DNA of 34,710 nt from Lachnospiraceae bacterium (GTDB lineage: Bacteria > Bacillota > Clostridia > Lachnospirales > Lachnospiraceae), in the NCBI GenBank assembly GCA_017484135.1, contig JAFUTQ010000060.1, forward strand, positions 1 to 34,710, written 5' to 3'. This document shows, piece by piece, positions 27,231 to 34,710 of this stretch; position 1 is the first letter of the stretch, and each line of letters begins with the position of its first letter. Under the pieces are notes generated by a model. It saw only the letters and a list, made by a program, of their open reading frames with translations, was not told where the DNA came from and did no database searches. The position numbers were made by a program, and so were the translations under genes.

Positions 27231-28032
27231 TCCCCCGATCCAGTGCTACGGATTTCATGGCTTCCTTGTGCGGCACTCCCTGCTGCTCATAGTATGCCAT
27301 GTGCTCCTTCAGACTCATAGCCTCCCATGCAAGCTGCTTCTCCCGTTCCTTGTCCTGGAAGGTCTTCCCTTCGACTACAAGGACATATTCTCCCCGAGGT
27401 TCATGGTCTTTATAATATTCTATGACATTTTCTAATGTCGTTTTTGTCGCTTCTTCATGTTTTTTGGTCAATTCACGACAAACACTTAAGGTTCGGTCAC
27501 CCAATATCCCATAGAGCTCATCCAGTGTTTTTTTCAGCCGATGCGGCGCTTCATAAATGACGATGGTTCTCGTTTCTTCCCTTAACTCCTCGAAAATCCT
27601 CTGCCGATCCTTTTTTTCTCTGGGGAGGAAAGCCTCGAAAGCAAATCTACGGGTGGGCATCCCGGACATGGTAAGAGCCGTCACGCAGGCAGCAGGCCCC
27701 GGCAACGAGGTAACTTCAATTCCTTCATCCAGACAGATGCGAACCAGCTCCTCTCCGGGATCCGAAATTCCCGGAGTGCCGGCATCGGTGACCAAAGCAA
27801 TATTTTCTCCTTCGTTAAGCTTCTCGATCAGTTTATAGGCTTTTTCGATCTTATTGTGCTCATGATAACTGGTCATCGGAGTCTTAATCTCAAAATGGTT
27901 TAACAGCTTCATGGAGTTTCTCGTGTCCTCTGCCGCAATCAGGTCAACCTCCTTTAGCACCCGCAGCACCCGCAGCGTAATATCCTCCAGATTTCCGATT
28001 GGTGTGGCACATAAATATAATTTCCCCGCCAT
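27172..28032 (-). CDS. rsmI: 16S rRNA (cytidine-1402 2'-O) methyltransferase
   Basis: RsmI uses SAM to methylate the ribose of C1402 in the 16S decoding centre. The 286-residue protein has the LYLCATPIGNLEDITLR start, the AEDTR motif, and the VTDAGTPGISDPG loop typical of this tetrapyrrole-methylase-fold family. AGGAGGTAAG precedes the ATG. It is last in the yaaO-to-rsmI cluster, the same neighbourhood as yabC in Bacillus; yabA and yazA are missing. It converges on and overlaps the DUF885 gene. Confidence 0.96.
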   Translation of the reverse strand: MAGKLYLCATPIGNLEDITLRVLRVLKEVDLIAAEDTRNSMKLLNHFEIKTPMTSYHEHNKIEKAYKLIEKLNEGENIALVTDAGTPGISDPGEELVRICLDEGIEVTSLPGPAACVTALTMSGMPTRRFAFEAFLPREKKDRQRIFEELREETRTIVIYEAPHRLKKTLDELYGILGDRTLSVCRELTKKHEEATKTTLENVIEYYKDHEPRGEYVLVVEGKTFQDKEREKQLAWEAMSLKEHMAYYEQQGVPHKEAMKSVALDRGISKREVYQSLLQSPEDSDE

Positions 28033-28079
28033 CTTACCTCCTCACTTTCACTGTCCCGGTTGCATTTGATCATAGAATT

Positions 28080-28823
28080 TTAATATCCATAGATCTCATA
28101 AATTTCATCGGTGTACACACCGGGCTCTTTGTATACAATCAAGGGTCTCTCCACGGTCATTCGGGATTTTCCGCCGCGGCATCCCTCCAGAAGAACCATG
28201 TTTGGCTCCTTGTCTACATACGGATACACCAGCTTCATCCGTTTCGGCTCAATACCGTGTGCATGCATTCCGCAAATAATCTCCGCCAGACGAAACGGCC
28301 GATGAACCATAAAAAAGTGTCCGCCCGGTCTTAGGATGCGGGCACTCTCCCGCAAAATATCCTCCAACGTACATAGCACCTCATGACGGGCAATTGCCTT
28401 TGCCTCATCGGGATTCTTTAACCCGTGCTTTCCGATCATATACGGCGGATTCGTGGTAATTACATCAAAAGAAGATGCCCCAAAGATTGTGGAGGCATCC
28501 CTTATATCCGCTGTCACAATATCAATTTTATGTTCCAATCCGTTTAGGGCAACACTACGCCTTGCCATATCTGCACTTTCCGGCTGAATTTCAATCCCGG
28601 TAAAATGACCGCCCTCGGTCTTTGCCTCCAGTAAAATCGGAATGATTCCGGTTCCCGTACCCAGATCCAGCACCGTTTCCCCTTTTTTGATCTGCGCAAA
28701 GCCGCTCAAAAGAACGGCATCCATCCCGAAGCAAAAACGCTTTTTATCCTGTATGATCTGATATCCGTTGCGCTCCAGGTTGTCCAACCGCTCGCCGGGT
28801 CTCAACTTACTTTCTGTCTTCAA
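28080..28823 (-). CDS. SAM-dependent methyltransferase, TrmN6/YabB-like
   Basis: Likely tRNA1(Val) adenine-37 N6-methyltransferase or a relative. The 247-residue protein has motif I DLGTGTGIIP near residue 53 and motif IV NPPY near 125, which marks N-methylation of exocyclic amino groups. Its start overlaps the ricT end by 17 bases. The order ricT-trmN6-rsmI matches yaaT-(yabA)-yabB-yabC of Bacillus. The exact target is inferred. Confidence 0.9.
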   Translation of the reverse strand: MKTESKLRPGERLDNLERNGYQIIQDKKRFCFGMDAVLLSGFAQIKKGETVLDLGTGTGIIPILLEAKTEGGHFTGIEIQPESADMARRSVALNGLEHKIDIVTADIRDASTIFGASSFDVITTNPPYMIGKHGLKNPDEAKAIARHEVLCTLEDILRESARILRPGGHFFMVHRPFRLAEIICGMHAHGIEPKRMKLVYPYVDKEPNMVLLEGCRGGKSRMTVERPLIVYKEPGVYTDEIYEIYGY

Positions 28824-29718
28824 TCTTGGATTTTTCTCCCTTGTCTTCTAATACGGACAGCTCCTTCATCTCTGCAGCGGACAGTTTGTTGCGGTCCTTT
28901 TTTCTTCTGGGCTTAAATTTGAGCTCGTCCGCCTTGTATTCACGGATCTCCTTCTCATCATCCATCTCCACGATTACCTTTACCAGCTGCCGCAGCACGC
29001 TCACATTCTGAACCTCACCCTTTAAACCGTCCGGGGTTGTCACGGTATCCCCCACATTTGGCAGACGGCTGTTGAGATATTCATAGGTTTCCTCTTCATT
29101 CTTCAGACAGCACATCAATCTGCCGCAGGCGCCGGAAATTTTGGTCGGATTCAGGGAAAGATTCTGCTCCTTCGCCATCTTGATGGACACCGGGGCAAAT
29201 TCCGACAAATACGCTTTACAGCACAGCTCCCGTCCGCAAATACCGATTCCGCCCACCATCTTCGCTTCATCACGGACTCCGATCTGCCGCAGCTCGATTC
29301 TGGTTCGGAATATGGCCGCCAGATCCTTTACCAGCTCACGGAAATCAATCCGACCGTCTGCGGTAAAATAAAACAGCAGCTTGTTCCGGTCAAACGTATA
29401 TTCCGCTTCCACCAATTTCATATCCAGCTTATGCTTTGCAATCTTTTCCTGACAGATTTTGTAGGCCTCGCGTTCCTTTTCCCGGTTTTTTTCTACGGTT
29501 TTTGCATCCTCCTCCGTAGCCACCCGAATAATAGACTTTAACGGCTGTCCTCCCCCGTCTCTTTCCACCTCTCTCGGCGGAATCAATACGGTTCCGTATT
29601 CAACACCCCGGGCTGTTTCCACAATCACATGCGTACCGGTAGTAATCTGATACTTTCCCGGATTGAAATAATAGATCTTCCCCGCACTCCGAAATCTTAC
29701 TCCAACTATTTTTGCCAT
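28807..29718 (-). CDS. ricT: PSP1-domain protein RicT/YaaT
   Basis: In Bacillus RicT is part of the RicAFT complex that binds iron-sulfur clusters and affects RNase Y processing, sporulation and competence. The 303-residue protein has the PSP1 C-terminal core with the cysteine pairs CGRELCC and CGRLMCC, and a Lys-rich tail. Start at AAAGGAG before ATG. It is directly downstream of holB (1-base gap) and overlaps the methyltransferase gene. Confidence 0.92.
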   Translation of the reverse strand: MAKIVGVRFRSAGKIYYFNPGKYQITTGTHVIVETARGVEYGTVLIPPREVERDGGGQPLKSIIRVATEEDAKTVEKNREKEREAYKICQEKIAKHKLDMKLVEAEYTFDRNKLLFYFTADGRIDFRELVKDLAAIFRTRIELRQIGVRDEAKMVGGIGICGRELCCKAYLSEFAPVSIKMAKEQNLSLNPTKISGACGRLMCCLKNEEETYEYLNSRLPNVGDTVTTPDGLKGEVQNVSVLRQLVKVIVEMDDEKEIREYKADELKFKPRRKKDRNKLSAAEMKELSVLEDKGEKSKIEDRK

Positions 29719-29719
29719 G

Positions 29720-30709
29720 TCAATTCTCCTTTATTGTCTGCAGTAATAATTCCAGTGTCAAGTCAAAGTTTACGTTGGCTCTCAGACGTATCTTCGCTTT
29801 TTCCAATGCTTCAAGCACTGCCTCGATTCCGGAATACGAACTCCTGCTTGCCTGTTGTTTTATGTCGTAAACAGCATCCTTAAAGATAAGCCGGTTTACA
29901 TCTGTGGTTGCTTTGTACATCAGCATATCCCGATACCAGATCATCATGATGTCAAAATAATCCTGAATCTCCAGCTTAAATTCACTGATCTGCTTTACAG
30001 CCTCCTTAAACTCATACAGCTCAATGTCGTGTATGCGCTTTAGGAGCTGCATTGCAGCCGCCTTCAGCTCGTGAAAATCCTCGGAAGCTGCCAATGTCAT
30101 GGCTTTCCCCACATTTCCCTGGGCAAATGCCACACATATATCTGCCTGATAATCCGGTATCCCGCATTTTTCCATTAAAAAGCTTTTGATCTGCTCATCC
30201 CCCACCGCCTTTAAGTTCAGCGTCACACATCGTGACGTGATGGTGGGCAGGAACGTACCCGCATTGGAGGTCAAAAGCAGGATGACCGCATAGACCGGAG
30301 GCTCTTCAATAGTTTTCAGCATCGCATTTTGCGCCTGTGGATTCATTTTTTCTGCTTCATCTACAATATAAATTTTATATTTACTGCTGTAGGGCTTGAT
30401 GTCCACATCATTTACGAGCTGTGCCCGGATGTCACCCACTGAAATCGTGTTTGGCTTTTCATGCGTTACATACACGATGTCCGGCTGATTGTGATTCATC
30501 GCCTGTCTGCAGGAATGACACTGCAGACATGGCTCCGACTTGCCTTCCTCGCACTGCAATGCCATGGCAAAAGCCTCTGCCAGCATCTTTTTTCCGGATT
30601 TATCCGGACCGTTTAAAATATATGCATGAGAGATTTTATCTGCTTTGATCGCATTCTGTAAATGCTGTATGATCTGTTCATGCCCTATGATGTCTGCAAA
30701 ACCTGCCAT
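29720..30709 (-). CDS. holB: DNA polymerase III subunit delta prime
   Basis: Part of the clamp loader that opens the sliding clamp. The 329-residue protein has an AAA fold with a modified Walker A (GPDKSGKK), zinc-module cysteines CLQCHSC, the VDEAEKM and ITSRC motifs and a TIEEPP segment. GGAG precedes the ATG. It sits between yaaR and ricT as in Bacillus. Confidence 0.93.
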   Translation of the reverse strand: MAGFADIIGHEQIIQHLQNAIKADKISHAYILNGPDKSGKKMLAEAFAMALQCEEGKSEPCLQCHSCRQAMNHNQPDIVYVTHEKPNTISVGDIRAQLVNDVDIKPYSSKYKIYIVDEAEKMNPQAQNAMLKTIEEPPVYAVILLLTSNAGTFLPTITSRCVTLNLKAVGDEQIKSFLMEKCGIPDYQADICVAFAQGNVGKAMTLAASEDFHELKAAAMQLLKRIHDIELYEFKEAVKQISEFKLEIQDYFDIMMIWYRDMLMYKATTDVNRLIFKDAVYDIKQQASRSSYSGIEAVLEALEKAKIRLRANVNFDLTLELLLQTIKEN

Positions 30710-30720
30710 TCTGCGCTCCT

Positions 30721-31161
30721 TTATGTGAAAATATCCAGTAATAGCCCGGCTATCTCACCGATTTTGTTTAAGATTGTAATATGATCCGATTCATCCTTCA
30801 TCAATTCTGCTGCCAGCTCATCCAGATTCTTATCTACCAGCCGGACAATTCCGTACACCCGGTGTCTCCCCTTGCGGTCAAGAAAATTTTCTCTGGAAAA
30901 TTTATGAGAACGGTTGACCACTTCATTCAGGAAATCCTTGACCAGGCCGCGGTATTTTTTCATATCCCGAATATCCATATGCTGGGCAATGACATTTCCC
31001 TGCGTGGTAATATCGTTCAAAAGACTGTTTAATTTCTGCTGCAGCTCCGCCTCCTCAATATTACTTGCAAGCGTAAACTTAAAGCTTCCATCCGCTTTAT
31101 CCGTCTGATTTGTATCAGGTGTCTGTGTAACCGGAGCTATATGATTTACCTTTATATCCAT
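30721..31161 (-). CDS. yaaR: DUF327 protein YaaR
   Basis: A 146-residue helical protein of the YaaR family, of unknown function. The core [19 protein letters not shown] and the segment [13 protein letters not shown] are family marks. No signal or membrane segment. It starts near the gmk-like stop and ends 11 bases before holB, inside the conserved cluster. Confidence 0.9.
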   Translation of the reverse strand: MDIKVNHIAPVTQTPDTNQTDKADGSFKFTLASNIEEAELQQKLNSLLNDITTQGNVIAQHMDIRDMKKYRGLVKDFLNEVVNRSHKFSRENFLDRKGRHRVYGIVRLVDKNLDELAAELMKDESDHITILNKIGEIAGLLLDIFT

Positions 31162-31165
31162 CTCA

Positions 31166-31750
31166 TCACCTGTCCATTATAAATGCCGCAATTTCTTTTG
31201 TGGCTTTCTCGATATCCTGATTTGAGAAACGGTATGTGACGTTGGCATCTGCCAGTCTTTCCTCAGAAAAATCCTTTTCATCAGCCAGAAACCGCCGACA
31301 CAGCTCTGCATATTTCGGCCGACTCTGCTCCCGCTCCCGATCCAGTGCACGCTGGAGCCGGATTCCATCCTCTACCTCTATATAGATCGGAAGAATCCGA
31401 TTCACTCCATAATATTTTTTTAACCGCAGGAATGCTTCCAGAGTTCCGATCATAAGATAGCTTTGACCGGAAAGATCGATCTGCCCATCCTCCACGGTGG
31501 CATACCTCCATGTTCCGTGAACCGTCTGATAGGCTCTCATCTCTATGATCTTTCCTTTCCTGTCAAACTCGTCCAATACATCATCCGTCACAAAATGGTA
31601 TTCCATACCTTCTTTTTCGCCTGCACGGATGGGTCTGGTTGTATACAGAATAATTTTTTTGCAGGGAAGCTCTGGATTTTCCAACAGCCGCTTGTATATC
31701 GTGTCCTTCCCGGAAGCACTCTTTCCCATCATGCAAAAAATGTATCCCAT
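31166..31750 (-). CDS. Guanylate kinase-like protein
   Basis: A 194-residue P-loop kinase with [10 protein letters not shown] (residues 8-17), the [19 protein letters not shown] nucleotide-monophosphate site typical of GMP kinases, and a lid-like segment with LQRALDRER. It stands where Bacillus has tmk (thymidylate kinase). The YTTRP and EYHF motifs fit GMP kinase and not TMP kinase. Another gmk probably exists elsewhere (near rpoZ), so its specificity is uncertain. GGAAGG before ATG. It has its own promoter overlapping the end of the decarboxylase gene. Confidence 0.85.
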   Translation of the reverse strand: MGYIFCMMGKSASGKDTIYKRLLENPELPCKKIILYTTRPIRAGEKEGMEYHFVTDDVLDEFDRKGKIIEMRAYQTVHGTWRYATVEDGQIDLSGQSYLMIGTLEAFLRLKKYYGVNRILPIYIEVEDGIRLQRALDREREQSRPKYAELCRRFLADEKDFSEERLADANVTYRFSNQDIEKATKEIAAFIMDR

Positions 31751-31811
31751 ATCTATCCTTCCCTGTTATTTCATATCTTATCGGTAATCATTCGTTGATT
31801 TTTATGTCTCC

Positions 31812-31840
31812 AGTATAATGGATTCCTTAAGAAATGACAA
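31812..31840 (-). promoter_or_regulatory. Promoter for gmk-like-yaaR-holB-ricT
   Basis: TTGTCA (31835-31840), 17-base spacer, TATACT (31812-31817) on the minus strand. The -35 element lies in the last codons of the decarboxylase gene, so the housekeeping genes downstream can be expressed without it. Confidence 0.7.
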
Positions 31841-33230
31841 CTTCTATCTGATCATTGTCAGTAATCCCCTGAATCGAAAAGGAGTATTCCCGGCAAAGGC
31901 GAATGGTCTCTAAAACATTTTCATCGATATACTCTCCCGGCAGCAAAATGGGAATCCCGGGCGGGTAAAGGCTGACATAGACGGCACTTACCTCTCCGTT
32001 TGCCGATGTCAGATCACAAAGTCTGTGCTCGGAATCCATTGCTTCCGCAATGGTCAGCGCTTGCCTCCTCCGCTGATATGCCTGTCTGACAAAGGAACGG
32101 ATCCTGTCATCGTCAGATTCCCGGCTGCCACTCTCAGAAGCCTGATCCAGCTTCCGTAGTGCCTGATAAAGCCGGTCAAAGCCCTCCTGTGTATCCATTA
32201 TGCTGCTCATTGCAAGCACATAGTTTCCCTGACTCATTTCCGGCTGAATATGATCCTGTGTTCTCAACCGATCATAGATTTGTTTTCCCGTCATGCCTGC
32301 TGCCATAATCAAAAGCTTGGAAGGGTCAAAATTATAACTATCCGGTCTGCAAATTCTGACCTTCGTAAATTTCTCTGTGTTTTGGTAAAAATCCCTTAAT
32401 CGCCCTGCAAAATTTGAAAATAAGCGGTCTCCTTCTTTTTCCAGCATACGGATACAGTGTTCCATCCGCATCAGAAACAGATAGGAGGGCGAGCTGGTTT
32501 CATAAATGTCCAAAAACTGCTGCAATTTTCTTCGGGAAATCCGTTCCGAACAGCTGTGCAGAATGGCAGTCTGCGTGGGAGCAGGAAGTGTTTTGTGAAG
32601 ACTTTGGACAACAATATCTGCTCCAAGTGTCACCGAAGATTCCGGAAAGTAATTGTGAAATCCGAAATGTGCGCCGTGTGCCTCATCCACAATCAGAGGC
32701 ACTTGATAACGATGTGCAATATGTGCTATTTCCGTAATATCGCTGACCACTCCGTCATAGGTAGGAGATGTGATCAGAACAGCCTCAATATCAGCATTTT
32801 CCTCCAGCTGCTTTTTTACTTCCTCCGGTCGGATCTGCCCCTGTATTCCTTCCTTTGTGAGAACCGGATATAAAAAAGAAGGCTTTAACTCTCTTAAGTA
32901 TACGGCATGATATGCCGATTTATGACAATTTCTCGCCATCAGGATATGTCCCTTTTTCTTTACAGCCGCACTGACTGCCGCTAAAATTCCACAGGTACTT
33001 CCGTTTACCAAAAAATAAGAATTCGCCGCGCCCCACAGCATTGCTGCCCGTTTCTGCGCATCTGCAATAATCCCGCGTGCATCATGTAAGTTGTCAAAAC
33101 CGTCAATTTCCGTAATATCATAGGCATATTCCGCTTCTCCACATGCCATGTTCCGTTTATGTCCGGGCATATGGAACGGATACAGATCAGATTCTGCCAA
33201 TTCCTGTAATGCATCTGTAATAGTTTTCAT
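31827..33230 (-). CDS. Orn/Lys/Arg decarboxylase family protein (YaaO-like)
   Basis: A PLP-dependent fold-type I enzyme, probably making a polyamine precursor from arginine or lysine. The 467-residue protein has the DEAHGAHFGFH segment (Asp and His contacting PLP) and the Schiff-base lysine in SLHKTLPAPTQ. The HMPGHKRN start is the family mark. It is shorter than the acid-inducible enzymes, lacking their N-terminal wing domain, as in YaaO/SpeA-type forms. AGGAG before ATG. First gene of the cluster, with its own promoter. Confidence 0.93.
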   Translation of the reverse strand: MKTITDALQELAESDLYPFHMPGHKRNMACGEAEYAYDITEIDGFDNLHDARGIIADAQKRAAMLWGAANSYFLVNGSTCGILAAVSAAVKKKGHILMARNCHKSAYHAVYLRELKPSFLYPVLTKEGIQGQIRPEEVKKQLEENADIEAVLITSPTYDGVVSDITEIAHIAHRYQVPLIVDEAHGAHFGFHNYFPESSVTLGADIVVQSLHKTLPAPTQTAILHSCSERISRRKLQQFLDIYETSSPSYLFLMRMEHCIRMLEKEGDRLFSNFAGRLRDFYQNTEKFTKVRICRPDSYNFDPSKLLIMAAGMTGKQIYDRLRTQDHIQPEMSQGNYVLAMSSIMDTQEGFDRLYQALRKLDQASESGSRESDDDRIRSFVRQAYQRRRQALTIAEAMDSEHRLCDLTSANGEVSAVYVSLYPPGIPILLPGEYIDENVLETIRLCREYSFSIQGITDNDQIEVVIS

Positions 33231-33291
33231 ATATTACTCCTGTCAGCGGTTTTTTAATTTAGTGAAAAGGTCATGCCCTTTTTCCCACATC

Positions 33292-33320
33292 ATTTTATAA
33301 AGAATACCAGCATCTGTCAA
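33292..33320 (-). promoter_or_regulatory. Promoter of the decarboxylase gene
   Basis: TTGACA (33315-33320), 17-base spacer, TAAAAT (33292-33297) on the minus strand, 62 bases upstream of the start codon. Confidence 0.7.
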
Positions 33321-33350
33321 TTTGTGTAACAGTTTCATCAATCAGCTGGC

Positions 33351-33379
33351 TGGACGCTGAATTGCAACTATGATACAAT
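33351..33379 (+). promoter_or_regulatory. Probable promoter of the mobA-like gene
   Basis: TGGACG (33351-33356), 17-base spacer, TACAAT (33374-33379), 35 bases before the start. It is divergent from the decarboxylase promoter, about 30 bases apart. The -35 box matches only partly. Confidence 0.5.
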
Positions 33380-33414
33380 CTATAAGATTTTATTACAATC
33401 AAGGGGGAACTGAC

Positions 33415-34467
33415 ATGCCATATGCACTGGTCATACTCTGTGGTGGAAAAAGTACCCGGATGGGAACGGACAAAGCGCTGCTTCCATTCGGTCAAAAAAG
33501 CCTGATTGAGTATCTTGTAGATAAATTTCATCCTTATTTCTCCAGTATTTATCTGTCCGTACAGCAGCAGGGAGATTACAGCAGCCTGCAGCTTCCCGTA
33601 AAATATGTTGCAGATATTTACCAGAATGCCGGAGCATTATCCGGTATTTTCAGTGCGCTTTCCATGATGAAGGAGGATCGTGCCTTTTTTATTACCGTGG
33701 ATACACCCTTTGTCGAACCACAGCTTGGAATCTCCCTTTTAACGGCATCTGAGGGCTATGATATCTGTGCCATCCGGCGCAAGAATCTGCAGACAGAAAC
33801 ACTGTCTGCCGTATATAGCAAAAATGTAACCCCCAGAGCCGGAAAAGCTTTGATTCTTAAGCAATATTCGCTAAACCTGTTTCTCGAGAACTGCAGCACA
33901 ACCTACGTGCCGGAGGAAGACTTAGACGGAAAGTGCAGCACTCCTGTTTCTCTGCAGTTTTTCAACATGAACACACGCAGTGATTATTATCGGGCACTCC
34001 ATTTCCTCTGGCGGGATGGAAAGCTTCCCACCTCTAACCATTCAGACGATACCTCCTCACTGTTTCGCAGACAGGAATCCTCCATTCCGATCCTGTCCTT
34101 TGTGGGAGATTCCCTGATTGATAAAAAAAACTATGTGGAACAGCTTTCCTCCGTATTGGATAAGGATAACATAAAAAATGCTATTTTCCACTATGATGAA
34201 AATCAGGATCCCGCAGCACAGCGGGATGCCCTGCGCCGCATTACCAATGTGGATCTTATTCTTACCTATGATTTGAAGGATCTGGCTTGCTTCAAAATCG
34301 AAATGCTGCTTCAGGAGACAAACCGAAATCCTCTGTATAAGGAGAATGAACTGATGGCATATGTGACGGATTTCAACTATAAATCAGTTCTTCCCACATA
34401 TGATTATCGGAAACTTCGTTCGATTGTTCCGTTTATCCGAAATTTTGTAAAAGATTATGGAAACTGA
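33415..34467 (+). CDS. MobA-like nucleotidyltransferase with C-terminal domain possibly a degenerate MobB
   Basis: MobA attaches GMP to molybdopterin. The 350-residue protein starts at the ATG seven bases after AAGGGGG. Residues 1-190 carry the nucleotidyltransferase signature LCGGKSTRMGTDKALL and the metal-binding TVDTPF. From about residue 215 a second domain begins SIPILSFVGDSLIDKKNYVEQL, laid out like MobB but without the Walker A lysine-threonine pair (GDSLIDKK in place of GxxGxGKT). The C-terminal domain may therefore bind no nucleotide. No other molybdopterin gene is in the window. The MobA domain is solid; the MobB relation is inferred. Confidence 0.82.
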   Translation: MPYALVILCGGKSTRMGTDKALLPFGQKSLIEYLVDKFHPYFSSIYLSVQQQGDYSSLQLPVKYVADIYQNAGALSGIFSALSMMKEDRAFFITVDTPFVEPQLGISLLTASEGYDICAIRRKNLQTETLSAVYSKNVTPRAGKALILKQYSLNLFLENCSTTYVPEEDLDGKCSTPVSLQFFNMNTRSDYYRALHFLWRDGKLPTSNHSDDTSSLFRRQESSIPILSFVGDSLIDKKNYVEQLSSVLDKDNIKNAIFHYDENQDPAAQRDALRRITNVDLILTYDLKDLACFKIEMLLQETNRNPLYKENELMAYVTDFNYKSVLPTYDYRKLRSIVPFIRNFVKDYGN

Positions 34468-34518
34468 TGTATTGTGGATTTAGGTCATGATGCCGGGGAC
34501 AGGATGGAGGATCGACGG

Positions 34519-34541
34519 TTCACATCGTGAAACGATGTGAA
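34519..34541 (+). terminator. Probable terminator of the mobA-like gene
   Basis: A perfect 9-bp stem (TTCACATCG/CGATGTGAA) with a 5-base loop, then CTTTTG. It lies 52 bases after the stop; the U-tract is short. Confidence 0.6.
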
Positions 34542-34636
34542 CTTTTGCGCAAGAAATCTCTGGGGAAAGCTAGGGAAACGCTGATTAATTGACCTAATTC
34601 TCTGCATTATCCCTGTTTGTCAAGTTTTTATAAAAA

Positions 34637-34677
34637 GCAAGAGGTATGTACCACATATACATGCTCTCCACCTCTGC
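34637..34677 (-). terminator. Terminator of a minus-strand gene beyond the window
   Basis: On the minus strand GCAGAGGT and ACCTCTTGC flank an inner TGTA/TACA pair and are followed by TTTTTAT. It would end a gene entering from the right edge. Positions 34468-34710 show no gene that I can support. Confidence 0.5.
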
Positions 34678-34710
34678 TATTTATACTTTTTTGAGGATAT
34701 TTCCTCATAA

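Overview
The window looks like a chromosome segment of a low-to-mid GC, spore-forming and probably flagellated member of the Clostridia. Lachnospiraceae is my best guess. The grounds are the gene order rpmG-secE-nusG-rplKA-rplJL-rpoBC-rpsL-rpsG-fusA-tuf, an L10 leader with attenuator, spmA/spmB, a SigD-type promoter in front of a FliD-like gene, and a yaaO-yaaR-holB-ricT cluster like that around 0 degrees in Bacillus. No 16S rRNA gene is present, so the species cannot be fixed.

Layout. (1) Positions 1-3440 are an AT-rich accessory patch just past the tuf terminator. It holds a P-loop ATPase gene overlapping a TOPRIM-like gene under its own promoter, which looks like an OLD/PARIS-type anti-phage pair, followed by a terminator and a zinc-finger protein of unknown role. 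(2) Positions 3634-19897 are the transcription/translation supercluster, all on the minus strand. Near-consensus promoters lie before rpmG, rplJ, rpoB, rpsL and tuf, with intrinsic terminators after rplL and tuf and an attenuator before rplJ. A 193-bp highly palindromic repeat sits between rplL and rpoB. (3) Positions 20019-21402 hold a stand-alone FliD-like gene on the plus strand with a SigD-type promoter. (4) Positions 21477-22615 are the rpsF-ssb-rpsR operon; rpsR appears to carry a 1-nt frameshift in its N-terminal extension. (5) Positions 22634-25270 hold a DUF951 gene, a sirtuin, an initiator tRNA, a two-copy palindromic repeat array, and spmB/spmA. (6) Positions 25479-27230 encode a DUF885 lipoprotein whose end overlaps rsmI tail to tail. 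(7) Positions 27172-33230 are the yaaO-(gmk-like)-yaaR-holB-ricT-trmN6-rsmI cluster. (8) Positions 33415-34467 encode a MobA-like protein with a second domain that may be a degenerate MobB.

How the parts work together. The supercluster encodes ribosomal proteins, RNA polymerase subunits, NusG, SecE and elongation factors. Internal promoters and the L10 leader allow separate dosing of its parts. The rpsF operon and the holB-ricT-rsmI cluster add translation, replication and RNA-modification functions. The most novel material is the ATPase/TOPRIM pair, the GCGAAGC-capped palindromic repeats, the rpsR leader-frame arrangement, and the FliD-like orphan. Everything here is read from sequence and memory of families; no database search was run.
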